DNA of 64,000 bases from Alphaproteobacteria bacterium. Lineage in GTDB: Bacteria; Pseudomonadota; Alphaproteobacteria; Micropepsales; Micropepsaceae. Each line of letters begins with the position of its first letter. Position 1 is the stretch's first letter. Position numbers and translations under genes: made by a program. The DNA is taken from assembly GCA_028871795.1 (NCBI GenBank), contig JAGWMG010000010.1:1-64000 (forward strand). Reading direction: 5' to 3'. Below are positions 7,753-16,065 of this stretch, in pieces. The notes beneath the pieces were generated by a model. It ran no database searches and was not told the DNA's origin. It was given only the letters and a program-made list of their open reading frames with translations.

Positions 7753-9150
7753 TTAATCCCCGAAGCCGACCCAGCGTGCCGCGTCGCTCTCGTAATGGGC
7801 GAGCGGATCGTAAAGCCTGACCTTGAGGGCGAGGGATTTGGCCGTGAGGTTGCCCGCGGCCGCCAGGAGCTGGAACGCCGCCACGGTGGCATTGCGCTGC
7901 GACGTCACCACCGCGACCTGCGCGTTAAGCAGCTCCTGCTGGGCATTAAGAACATCGAGGATCGTGCGTCCGCCGACTTGCTGCTCCTTCCTGACGCCCA
8001 TGAAGGCGATCTCGTCGGCTTTTGCGGTGGCTTGGTTCGAGGCGATGCCGGCCTGCGCGGCCTGAAACGTGTTCCATGCCGCGGCAATGGCGTTGCGCAC
8101 CTGCAGGTCGGCGGTGCTTACGTTCAAACTGGCCTGCGCGTGCAGCTCCTTGGCCTGGCGGACCGTCGCTTCTTCGGCACCGCCTTGGTAGATCGGCACG
8201 TTCACTTGTGCCAACACGTCCAGACCATGCACGACGGAACCGGCGCCGATGGTCGAATTGTAGGATTGTTGCGAATAGTTGTATGCGCCCTGCACCGTCA
8301 CTTCCGGCAACAACGCGCCCACCGCGTCGTCGACGGCATAACTCGCGGCACGTTCGTTTTCCTGCGCCGACACCAGCGCCGGGTTCTGCTTCAGCGCTAG
8401 AGCGAGCGCATCGTTCTCGTTGCCGGGGACCGCTGCGGGAAGCGCGGGGTTGGCTTCAAGGGTTTCCGCCGGACGGCCGACCACCTGCTCGAAGTTCGAC
8501 CGGCTGATCGCAAGCTGACCTTCGGCCGTGACCAGATCGGTCTGCGCCGCGGCGAGCCTTGCCTCCGACTGCGCGACGTCGGTGCGGGTGAGCGAACCCG
8601 CCTTGAACTCCAGCGCCGTCATGTCGCGCTGCTTGCGCAGGACTTCGACGTTCTGCCGACGAAGATTGAGGATCGCCGTGTCGCGCACAACGTCCATGTA
8701 GGCGGTGGCGGCGCCCAGCAGGACCGTTTGTTCGGCGGCAAGAAGCTGGGCGCGCGCGGCACGGACATCGGCTTTTGCCTTGCCGATCTCGGCATAGGTC
8801 CGCCCGCCGCGGAAGATCTCCTCCGAAACTCCGAGCTGGGCATTCAGCGGGTGTGTGCCGAACCAACCCGGGGAGCCGCTGTAATTAAATTTCTCGAAAC
8901 CATAGGTGCCGGTGGCGCTGATCTTTGGCCGCCAGTTCGAGTTGGCCAGCGCAACGCTCTCGTCCGTCGCCCGCACGCCCGCTTGGGCGGCGCCGAGCTG
9001 GGGGTTGGTCTCGTAAGCGACGCCCAACGCTTCCGCCAGCGAAAGGCCGGATGGAGCCGCCGAGGCCGGCTTGTCTGCGGCAAAGGCCGGCGCGGCCGCC
9101 AGCGCAAAAGTCGACAAGGCGGCAAAAGCGAAGCCGCGTAAGAACAGCAT
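7753..9150 (-). CDS. tolC: TolC-family outer membrane efflux/secretion protein
   Basis: The start at 9150 is preceded by GGAGGGG about 8 bases away, so the five-codon longer form is unlikely. The product is 465 residues. A signal peptide (MLFLRGFAFAALSTFALAAAPAFA) is followed by LSLAEALGVAYETNPQLGAAQAGVRA and two repeats of the OEP helical/beta fold, with the second starting near LALALKQNPALVSAQ. It should trimerise into an outer-membrane channel with a periplasmic helical barrel and serve type I secretion or RND efflux. No inner-membrane partner is adjacent. It lies between pcm and popZ on the same strand, 36 bases after the pcm stop, so it may share a transcript. Confidence 0.93.
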   Translation of the reverse strand: MLFLRGFAFAALSTFALAAAPAFAADKPASAAPSGLSLAEALGVAYETNPQLGAAQAGVRATDESVALANSNWRPKISATGTYGFEKFNYSGSPGWFGTHPLNAQLGVSEEIFRGGRTYAEIGKAKADVRAARAQLLAAEQTVLLGAATAYMDVVRDTAILNLRRQNVEVLRKQRDMTALEFKAGSLTRTDVAQSEARLAAAQTDLVTAEGQLAISRSNFEQVVGRPAETLEANPALPAAVPGNENDALALALKQNPALVSAQENERAASYAVDDAVGALLPEVTVQGAYNYSQQSYNSTIGAGSVVHGLDVLAQVNVPIYQGGAEEATVRQAKELHAQASLNVSTADLQVRNAIAAAWNTFQAAQAGIASNQATAKADEIAFMGVRKEQQVGGRTILDVLNAQQELLNAQVAVVTSQRNATVAAFQLLAAAGNLTAKSLALKVRLYDPLAHYESDAARWVGFGD

Positions 9151-9186
9151 AGCGCACCCCTCCAAATACGGTTCTATGTGGGGACG

Positions 9187-9843
9187 CTAGAAGACGAATC
9201 CAACCGACTTCCGAAATCCCGCGAGAATCGGTACCGACGCATCGAAATCGGGCCGCGAGCCGATCCGCCCGTTTTCCCGGACAAAAAGATGCGCGCGACC
9301 GTGAACTCCCTGCTGGATCACTGCGACGAGACGTCCCCCCTCACCCAACTGTGACAACAGCGTTTGAGGCAGTTGTTCAATCCCGCCTTCGACGACGATC
9401 ACATCGTAAGGCGCCTTTTCCGTGGCGCCCTCCACCAGTGCGTTTTGCACGACGGTCGCATTCTCGACGCCGTCGGCCCTCAGCCTTTCGATGGCGAGGC
9501 GCACGAGATCGGCATCCTGCTCCACCGCCACGACCGATTTCGACAGCCGCGCCAGGACGGCCGTCGAATATCCTGTTGCACAGCCCACATCGAGCACGCG
9601 ATCCGTCGGGCGTACGGCCGCCAGCACCAGGAGTTTGCCGAAGCTGCGGGGGTCGAGCAGGGTGCGTCCCGGGGCGACTTCCACGGGTAGGTCGCAATAG
9701 GCCATGGAGCGCTTGGAGGCCGGAACGAAGTCCTCGCGGGCGACGGCGGCCATGGCCGTCCGGATCCTGGGGTCGGCAACGGCATTGGGGCTCAATTGGC
9801 TGTCGACCATATTGGCGCGCTGAGTGGCATAATGCGGCATCAT
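9187..9843 (-). CDS. pcm: Protein-L-isoaspartate O-methyltransferase-family protein
   Basis: ATG at 9843 or 9840 (MMPHYATQRANMVDSQL) gives about 218 residues, the usual length. Longer readings run backwards through tRNA-Cys and are artefacts. The SAM-binding motif I is DRVLDVGCATGYSTAVLARL, followed by VVAVEQDADLVRLA and the post-motif PYDVIVVEGGIEQLP. The N-terminal ARENMVDSQL-like and EDFVP blocks are those of PCMT proteins, which methylate isoaspartyl residues to start repair of aged proteins. The alphaproteobacterial version next to tolC often lacks full catalytic conservation and may act on other substrates. It is the first gene of the pcm-tolC-popZ-valS run. Confidence 0.88.
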   Translation of the reverse strand: MMPHYATQRANMVDSQLSPNAVADPRIRTAMAAVAREDFVPASKRSMAYCDLPVEVAPGRTLLDPRSFGKLLVLAAVRPTDRVLDVGCATGYSTAVLARLSKSVVAVEQDADLVRLAIERLRADGVENATVVQNALVEGATEKAPYDVIVVEGGIEQLPQTLLSQLGEGGRLVAVIQQGVHGRAHLFVRENGRIGSRPDFDASVPILAGFRKSVGFVF

Positions 9844-9975
9844 GATTCGCCTCGCTGAATGGCCGGGGCGCTTATAGAGGCGGGGGTTCACCCTGGCAAT
9901 GTGATGCAGGTTCGCGGCCACCGCAGAACGGGTTGTCGCACCGCGCATCGATCTGATATAGCCCGCCCACCTAGG

Positions 9976-10049
9976 GGCCACGTGGCGGAGTGGTGACGCA
10001 ACGGTCTGCAAAACCGTGTACCCCGGTTCAATTCCGGGCGTGGCCTCCA
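9976..10049 (+). tRNA. tRNA-Cys (anticodon GCA)
   Basis: A 74-base cloverleaf with acceptor stem GGCCACG pairing CGTGGCC, D arm GCGGAGTGGTGACGC, anticodon loop CTGCAAA (anticodon GCA), T arm CCCCGGTTCAATTCCGGG and an encoded CCA at 10047-10049. It overlaps the false N-terminal extension of the pcm frame on the other strand, which sets the true pcm start further in. Confidence 0.95.
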
Positions 10050-10155
10050 ATCTTTTCCAGTTTCAGGTTAGGGAGTGTTAAGGTTTTATTAACCTTGATA
10101 GCGCATCTTCTTGTCGTCTTCCCTTGAAGACACCCCACCATTACCCAACGCCTTG

Positions 10156-10188
10156 GGGCCGGGCTAATCACCCGGCCCTCTTCTTTTA
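10156..10188 (+). terminator. Rho-independent terminator
   Basis: An 8-bp perfect stem (GGGCCGGG / CCCGGCCC) encloses the loop CTAATCA and is followed by TCTTCTTTT. In this orientation it would end transcripts coming from tRNA-Cys. The rest of the 340-base gap between the two tRNAs holds a smaller inverted repeat near 10080-10100 (AAGGTT...AACCTT) and one possible small minus-strand ORF. Confidence 0.7.
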
Positions 10189-10385
10189 TGCCTCTTAGCG
10201 GCTTTTTGCGACACTGCCTTTACACCGTCGGCACCCCGCCAGACTTCGAATTTGCGACAAAATCCACGAATCGGATGATGTTCCGGATGGCTGCCTTTGG
10301 TATCTGCCCAGCCGATGAATTGGTCCCACCAGACCAGTTTGATATAGCCATGCCCCAGTGTTCGCGCTAGACAACGCGCCCTCAC
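10164..10385 (-). CDS. Possible small basic protein (73 aa), GTG start
   Basis: A frame on the minus strand begins at GTG 10385, three bases from the tRNA-Asn gene, and ends inside the terminator hairpin. It encodes 73 residues including GYIKLVWWDQFIGWADTK, HPEHHPIRGFCRKFEVWRG and a lysine-rich tail (KAVSQKAAKRHKRRG). Codons in the middle look genuinely coding (many aromatic and acidic residues, no rare clusters). I do not recognise the family. It could be a short real gene, a remnant, or chance openness next to a tRNA. Confidence 0.3.
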   Translation of the reverse strand: MRARCLARTLGHGYIKLVWWDQFIGWADTKGSHPEHHPIRGFCRKFEVWRGADGVKAVSQKAAKRHKRRGPGD

Positions 10386-10387
10386 GT

Positions 10388-10462
10388 TCCCCGGTAGCTC
10401 AGCGGTAGAGCAACCGGCTGTTAACCGGTTGGTCGGCGGTTCGAATCCGTCCCGGGGAGCCA
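10388..10462 (+). tRNA. tRNA-Asn (anticodon GTT)
   Basis: A 75-base cloverleaf: acceptor TCCCCGG with CCGGGGA, D arm GCTCAGCGGTAGAGC, anticodon loop CTGTTAA (anticodon GTT), T arm GGCGGTTCGAATCCGTC and encoded CCA at 10460-10462. The complementary strand yields the well-known false peptide GFEPPTNRLTAGCSTAELPG, which should not be annotated as protein. Confidence 0.95.
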
Positions 10463-10630
10463 CTGTCTTTTCTTGGATCTGTTTTTCCACCTTAATTTGC
10501 CTTTATTGGCTAACGTCGCGTCTGGTTAGCCTATCCGATGGTCCTGTTTTCACCTTCTCCATGGCCGCGCGGGATTCGCCCCATTCAGTGCGTGCGGCAA
10601 CCGAAGCCTCTTCAACTTGAGGAGCAGACC

Positions 10631-11758
10631 ATGGCGCAAGATTCCGATGCCGCTCGCTATCGGGCGAACCTGCAGGGTGAGGTCGACAGTGCAAGCCTCT
10701 ATCGCGCGCTTGCGGAGGCGGACAGCGACCCTCGATCAAGCGATATTTTTCGAAAGCTTGCTGCCGTCGAGGATGCCCATGCGGAGTTTTGGCGGAAGAA
10801 CCTCAGGCGGGTCGGCTCGCATATGCTCGCGACGCGCCCCGGCTGGCGGACCCGCGCGCTGGCGTGGCTGGCGCGGCATTTCGGCCCGCAGTTCGTCCTT
10901 CCTACGATCAACATCCTCGAACATACGGACAGCGCCTCCTACGACCGGCAGCCGGAAGCGGTCGAGCGCGGGCTGCCCGCTGCCGAGCGCTCGCACGCGC
11001 GCGTCCTCGATGCTATGGCCGGAAGGTCCGGCGGACTGTCTGGCAGTTCCATTGCGCGCCTGGAAGGCCGTCACCGCGCCATGGGCGGCAATGCCTTGCG
11101 CGCTGCCGTACTCGGCGCGAACGACGGCCTTGTGTCCAATCTCAGTCTGGTCATGGGCGTCACTGGCGCCGCTACCGCACAGCACGTCGTGCTATTGACC
11201 GGAGTGGCCGGACTCTTCGCGGGCGCTTGCGCGATGGCCATGGGCGAGTGGCTCTCGGTCAACAGCGCGCGCGAACTCTACGCCCATCAGGTGGCAAGCG
11301 AGGCGGAGGAGCTGAAGCAGGCACCGGACGAAGAACGCGAAGAACTCGTCTTGATCTATCAGGCAAAGGGACTGGGCGAAACGGAAGCGCGGGCGCTCGC
11401 CACGCGATTGATGGCGAACAAAGATACCGCACTCGATACCTTGGTGCGCGAAGAGCTGGGGATCGATCCGGAGGAACTGGGCGGCTCGGCATGGGCCGCG
11501 GCCGGCTGGTCGTTCTGTCTGTTTGCTGGTGGCGCTGCCGTTCCGGTGCTTCCGCTTGTGTTTCTTCACGGCGCGGCCGCAACGCTAGCGAGCATCGCCT
11601 GCGGCGTCATAGCGCTCGCCGGTGTCGGCGCAGGCACATCGCTTTTCACGGGCCGCTCCACCCTGTTTTCCGCTGCGCGTCAGGTCGGTATTGGCGTGGC
11701 AGCCGCCGCCGTTACTTACGGTATGGGAATGCTGGCAGGGGTTGCGCTTGCCGGTTAA
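10631..11758 (+). CDS. mbfA: MbfA-type membrane-bound ferritin / VIT1 fusion
   Basis: From ATG at 10631 (GAGGAG just upstream) the protein is 375 residues. Residues ~1-150 form a ferritin/rubrerythrin-like four-helix region with metal-type motifs (SLYRALAEAD, AAVEDAHAEFW, ERGLPAAERSHARVL). Residues ~170-375 form a CCC1/VIT1 transporter domain: ALRAAVLGANDGLVSNLSLVMGV, then FAGACAMAMGEWLSVNSAREL, a cytosolic helical loop (EAEELKQAPDEEREELVLIY), and three more membrane segments. This is the architecture of MbfA, an inner-membrane iron (or manganese) exporter that protects Alphaproteobacteria from iron and peroxide stress. It stands alone between tRNA-Asn and a convergent gene. In other species mbfA is controlled by Irr, but I did not find a clear site. 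Confidence 0.88.
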   Translation: MAQDSDAARYRANLQGEVDSASLYRALAEADSDPRSSDIFRKLAAVEDAHAEFWRKNLRRVGSHMLATRPGWRTRALAWLARHFGPQFVLPTINILEHTDSASYDRQPEAVERGLPAAERSHARVLDAMAGRSGGLSGSSIARLEGRHRAMGGNALRAAVLGANDGLVSNLSLVMGVTGAATAQHVVLLTGVAGLFAGACAMAMGEWLSVNSARELYAHQVASEAEELKQAPDEEREELVLIYQAKGLGETEARALATRLMANKDTALDTLVREELGIDPEELGGSAWAAAGWSFCLFAGGAAVPVLPLVFLHGAAATLASIACGVIALAGVGAGTSLFTGRSTLFSAARQVGIGVAAAAVTYGMGMLAGVALAG

Positions 11759-11892
11759 CGACGAAGGAGGCCTGCGCGCGGAGGAACGACGCCGCTCCAA
11801 CTTGCCCTCCGGCTGCTACGAGCGTCCCGAAGAGCAGCGTCTTCCAACCCCTGGTTCGATCATTGAGGTCTCCGGCATCGGCAGGCGCCGAG

Positions 11893-14800
11893 TCACGGAT
11901 GGCTATTTCTCGGCTGCCGCAGGTGAGTGCGGAAAGTTGCCAGCTCTCCCTTCTTCATTCGATCCCAAGCCGCAAGCTGTACGGCAAGCCTTGCGTGTAG
12001 GGAAGCGTAGGTCGTGACCTCTTCGGCGTTCGGCGCCGTATCGGAATCCTCAAGCAGTCCGGCGAACGAATAGATCTGTTCATTCAGCATTCCGGGAAAA
12101 TTGAGGTTTGCCTCCGACCCCTTCATGTTCACTTGCATGAGCATTCCTTCGATCGCCGCCGCGTGGCTCACAACCGCATCGTTTTCTGCGAGCAACGCCG
12201 GTGTCTCTCCCGGCTTCTTGCGCAGTGCGGCCAGTTCCGTCTTGACGCTGCGGATGTCGTTTACGGCGCGATGCAGCGCATCGAGATCGTGATAGGCCTG
12301 CATCGAGAGGGCGAATTTTCGCTGCAAACCCTTGAGCGGACCATGCACGCGGGGATCGGGTGCGATGACAAGCACCGCCGATTGCGTGTGTCCCGCATAG
12401 CTCAGCCTGATCGTATATTTGCCGGACAGCGCGATCGGGCCGCGCGGCGCCAAGCCGGCGTAGAACGCGCCGGGAATCTGCACCGGGTCGTCATAGCGCA
12501 GGTTCCAGACGAAACGATTCATGCCGCGCTGGGCCGGCAAGGTGTCCGTGACGTGGACCTGATCGGGCCACTCGGGAGGTTGTTCCGCCTTTTGGCTTTT
12601 CTTGCTCGTGAGATGTCGCACCTCTTTGCCTTTGGCGTCCAGAATATCGATCGTGATTTCGCCGCTGGGCGACGACGGCAAGAAATAATCGATCAACGCG
12701 CCGGGCGGCGGGTTCTGCCCCACCGGAGGCCGCGCGTCCACGTCGTCGGGATAGTAGAGGCGGTACGCTTTCTCCGGTGCGTAGAGGAAAGCGATGGAAG
12801 CGGAGGACGCCGAAGCGACCTGGCGCAGCGAGGTAACGTCGTCCAAAATCCAGAATGATCGGCCATGCGTCGCGATCACCACATCGTCACCCTTGACCAC
12901 CAGATCATGCACCGGAGAACGCGGCAGATTGAGCTGCAGACTCTGCCAATGCCCGCCGTCATCGAAAGACACGAAAACGCCGGTTTCCGTCGCCGCGTAA
13001 AGCAGACCGCGCTTTACGGGATCCTCACACACGGCATGAACGAAGGCGCCATCGGGAATGCCTATGCCAAGCCGTGTCCAGGTTTTGCCGCCGTCGGCCG
13101 TCTTGTAGATGTAGGGCCGGATGTCGTCGAGGCGGTGGCGGTCGACGGCGACATAGGCTGCGCCGGCGGTAAAATGCGACGGCTCGATCATGCTGATCGT
13201 GCTCCAAGCCGGCATGTCGTGCGGCGTCACATTCTTCCATTTGCCGCCGCCGTTCGCGGTTACTTGAACCAAACCGTCGTCGGTGCCGGCCCACAGCAGC
13301 CCTTTCTTGAGCGGCGACTCCGCGAGCGCAAAGATCGTGTCGTAATACTCGACGCTGGTGATGTCCTTCGTGATCGGCCCGCCGGATGCCTGCTGCCTGG
13401 ACTTGTCATTGCGGGTGAGATCGCCGCTGACGGCCGTCCAACTGTTTCCGTCGTTGGTGGATTTGAACACGCGCTCCATGCCCACATAGAGCGTGTCGGG
13501 ATTGTGCGGGGACATTATCAGCGGCGAGGTCCAGTTGAAGCGGTGTTCCAGGTCCGACGCGGGATGTCCCGACGCATCGATGGGCCACACCGAAATGACC
13601 CGCACCTGCTCGGTATGCTTGTCGAAACGGGTGATGACATTCTCGCTATCGGAATAGACGATGTAGGGATCGCGGGGATCGGGAATCACAAAGCCACATT
13701 CGCCGCCACCGACGTCGTACCAGTCGCGCGGTCCGATGGCGCCCTCGTCGTCGAAACTGGCGACGGCGACGCTCGAATTGTCCTGCTGCGCGCCATAGAC
13801 ATAGTAGGGAAAGCGATTGTCCACGGCGACGTGATAGAATTGCGCGGTCGGTTGATTGTTCTGCGCCGTCCAGGTCTTTCCGCCGTCGAACGTTATGCTC
13901 GCGCCGCCGTCGCTGGCTTCGATGATGCGGTCGGGGTCGCTGGGATCGATCCACATTCCGTGATGATCGCCGTGGCGCGCCGGCAAGAGATTGAACGTCT
14001 TGCCGCCATCGGTCGATCTGAAGAGGCCGGTATTCACCGCGTAGACCGTATCCACACGCTTCGGGTCGGCGTAGATTTTGGAGAAGTACCAAGCGCGCTA
14101 CCTGAGGCGCCCGTCGTCGTTGATTCGCCGCCAGTGACCGCCGCCGTCGTCGGATCGATAAAGGCCGCCATCTTTTGCCTCGACCATCGCATAGACGCGT
14201 TCCGAGTTTACCGGAGAAATCGAAACATCGATGCGCCCGAGGATTCCCGTGGGCAATCCATTGCCGGAAATGCGCGTCCAACTGACGCCGCCATCGCTCG
14301 AACGGTAGAGCCCACTGCCGGGCCCGCCACTCGCGAAACTCCACGGTTGGCGCAATGCCTGCCACAGCGAAGCGTACACGATCTTCGGATTGTGCGGATC
14401 GAAGGTGACATCGATCGCGCCCGTCTGATTGTCCTTGAAGAGAACTTTCGTCCAGCTCTTGCCGCCATCGGTGGTCCGAAAGACGCCGCGTTCCGCGTTG
14501 GGCCCGAAGGCATGGCCAAGCGCCGCCACCAGGACGATGTCGGGGTTGTTCGGATCGACGATCAACGCGCCGATCTGGCGGGTATCCTTCAGGCCGATAT
14601 TCGTCCAGCTCTTGCCGCCATCGGCCGACTTGTAGACGCCGTCGCCATAAGTGATGTCGCCGCGCGGAGCCGCTTCGCCGGTTCCCACATAGATGATGTT
14701 GTGATTGGAAGGCGCTATGGCGATGGCGCCGACTGAGGAAACGGGCGTGTGGTCGGTCAAAGGCGACCAGGTGGCGCCGCCGTTCGTCGTCTTCCAGACC

Positions 14801-15063
14801 CCCCCCGCAACCGCGCCGAAATAGAACGTATAGGGATCGCCGGCTACGCCGGTGACCGCGAGCGCGCGACCGCCGCGGTAGGGTCCGATGCCGCGCCACT
14901 GCATCGCTTTGAACAGGCTTTCGTCGACGGTGGACGGCGTCTGAGTGGTTGGTGCCGCAGCACTTGCGAATGGGGCGGCTGTCACGGCGCCAAGTGCGAA
15001 AGCCGCAGCGAGGTTCGCACCCCGCAACCAACGTTTCGTGAAACCATCCTGCCAGTAGGCCAT
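11893..15063 (-). pseudogene. Secreted beta-propeller (BNR/sortilin-like) protein, interrupted by an amber codon
   Basis: Two adjacent frames are in the same phase and are separated only by TAG at 14098-14100 (codon 322 of a 1056-codon reading from ATG 15063). Upstream: signal peptide (RWLRGANLAAAFALGAVTAA) and BNR/Asp-box repeats such as STDGGKSW-type blocks (VYKSADGGKSWTNIG, RTTDGGKSWTKV). Downstream of the stop: RAWYFSKIYADPKRVDTVYA, more repeats, HGRSFWILDD, and a C-terminal helical domain. Relatives read LRQRAWYY across this point, so a single CAG-to-TAG change explains the break. The family is exported, often annotated as glycosyl hydrolase or sortilin-like, with unproven activity. Apart from this stop nothing else is decayed, so the event is recent, a sequencing error, or read through. 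ATG starts upstream of 15063 are also open. Confidence 0.85.
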
Positions 15064-15216
15064 CTTACCCACACCCGATTTGAATCGGCCCGAGATTAGG
15101 CGTTGGTGCCTCATCATGGCAATCCGCCGCCTGGTAGGGACGCCGGTTGCTATCACAAAATTGAACAAGGGCTTGGAAAGGCCGGGATGACACCGCAGGG
15201 GCGGCGGTGTGTCGCG

Positions 15217-15618
15217 TCAGCTCCCCTGAGGAACATAAGCGCTGGAACTGAAGGTGATATTGAACGTTGAGACGAACGGCAGCGTGTAGGTCTGATCGTA
15301 GCTTGCGACGATATGAGCGGTCTGTACACCGCTGGACGTACCTACAGAGTATGTAACGGTCGCACTCGATAAGCCGAGCGACGACAGGTAGTCGTTGATC
15401 GCCGACGACATGTCGCTCTGCGTGACTGTCTTGTTGATCGCCGCAATCCGCGCGGCCCGCTCAACCGCCCAATCGAGCGACATGGTGTTGAACACCATGA
15501 TCGCGGCATAGCTGATGCCGATGACAAAGGTGACGAAAGCAATCGAGACAAGTGCGAACTCGACTGCCGCCGCGCCACGGCAGTCGCCGCAGAATTGGCC
15601 TGGCAGCCGCACATTCAT
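15217..15618 (-). CDS. TadE-like pilus assembly protein (second copy)
   Basis: ATG at 15618 overlaps the stop of the preceding TadE-like gene (ATGA), giving 133 residues. The N-terminus (MNVRLPGQFCGDCRGAAAVE, then a hydrophobic helix FALVSIAFVTFVIGISYAAI) is the TadE/TadF type: a short basic stretch, a conserved Glu in the membrane segment and a periplasmic domain. TadE and TadF are pseudopilins of Flp pilus systems. The larger open frame reaching 15930 is a shadow of the neighbouring gene. A GC-rich hairpin just past the stop (ACACCGC...GCGGTGT near 15189-15209) may end the operon. Confidence 0.82.
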   Translation of the reverse strand: MNVRLPGQFCGDCRGAAAVEFALVSIAFVTFVIGISYAAIMVFNTMSLDWAVERAARIAAINKTVTQSDMSSAINDYLSSLGLSSATVTYSVGTSSGVQTAHIVASYDQTYTLPFVSTFNITFSSSAYVPQGS

Positions 15619-16061
15619 TGAGATCGGACCGTTTGCGTAACAGTCTTCGGAAAGCTGATCACCGACCCGCCGAGCGTAGCCGAAGCGACAACCGTGATAT
15701 AGCTGTATGGCGTGGAACCGTCGGAACAGAGTTGACCGCAAGTAGCGGACAACCCCGTCGGACATGTGCACGATTGCGATGCCGTCAATGTCGCTCCCCC
15801 GGGTTTCGCTGCCCAGTTTTGGTTGCCGAGAGCCTGCGCCACAGTCATATCCGTACCGCCGTTCATCGCATATTGAATGCTGGAGCGGACTGCCGATTCC
15901 ATATTCACCGCACCGACGGCGGCGCTGCACAAGTCCGGCAGGCTGACGACGATGAGCGCCAGGATCGGCGCCACAAGGGCAAATTCAAGCGCCGCCGTGG
16001 CATGCGCTGCGGCTGCGAAACGGCGGATCGGGGACCAAGCTGCGAAGCGATCGGTTGTCAT
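15615..16061 (-). CDS. TadE-like pilus assembly protein (first copy)
   Basis: From ATG at 16061, 4 bases after the TadG-like stop, the protein has 148 residues. MTTDRFAAWSPIRRFAAAAH precedes the TadE motif ATAALEFALVAPILALIVVS, in which Glu is the conserved pseudopilin residue. Downstream is a periplasmic domain with several cysteines (SCTCPTGLSATCGQLC) that may form disulfides. It forms a tight operon with the TadG-like gene before it and the second TadE-like gene after it. The rest of a Tad machine (CpaA-F, TadB/C, Flp pilin) is not in the window. Confidence 0.82.
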   Translation of the reverse strand: MTTDRFAAWSPIRRFAAAAHATAALEFALVAPILALIVVSLPDLCSAAVGAVNMESAVRSSIQYAMNGGTDMTVAQALGNQNWAAKPGGATLTASQSCTCPTGLSATCGQLCSDGSTPYSYITVVASATLGGSVISFPKTVTQTVRSQ

Positions 16062-16065
16062 CTGA

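Noticed and set aside
9844..10050. N-terminal extension of pcm containing PGIEPGYTVLQTVAS
   Set aside because: It is read from the complement of tRNA-Cys and leader DNA. The family begins at PHYATQRANMV.
10386..10490. Minus-strand peptide containing GFEPPTNRLTAGCSTAELPG
   Set aside because: It is the translated complement of tRNA-Asn, a known false-protein pattern.
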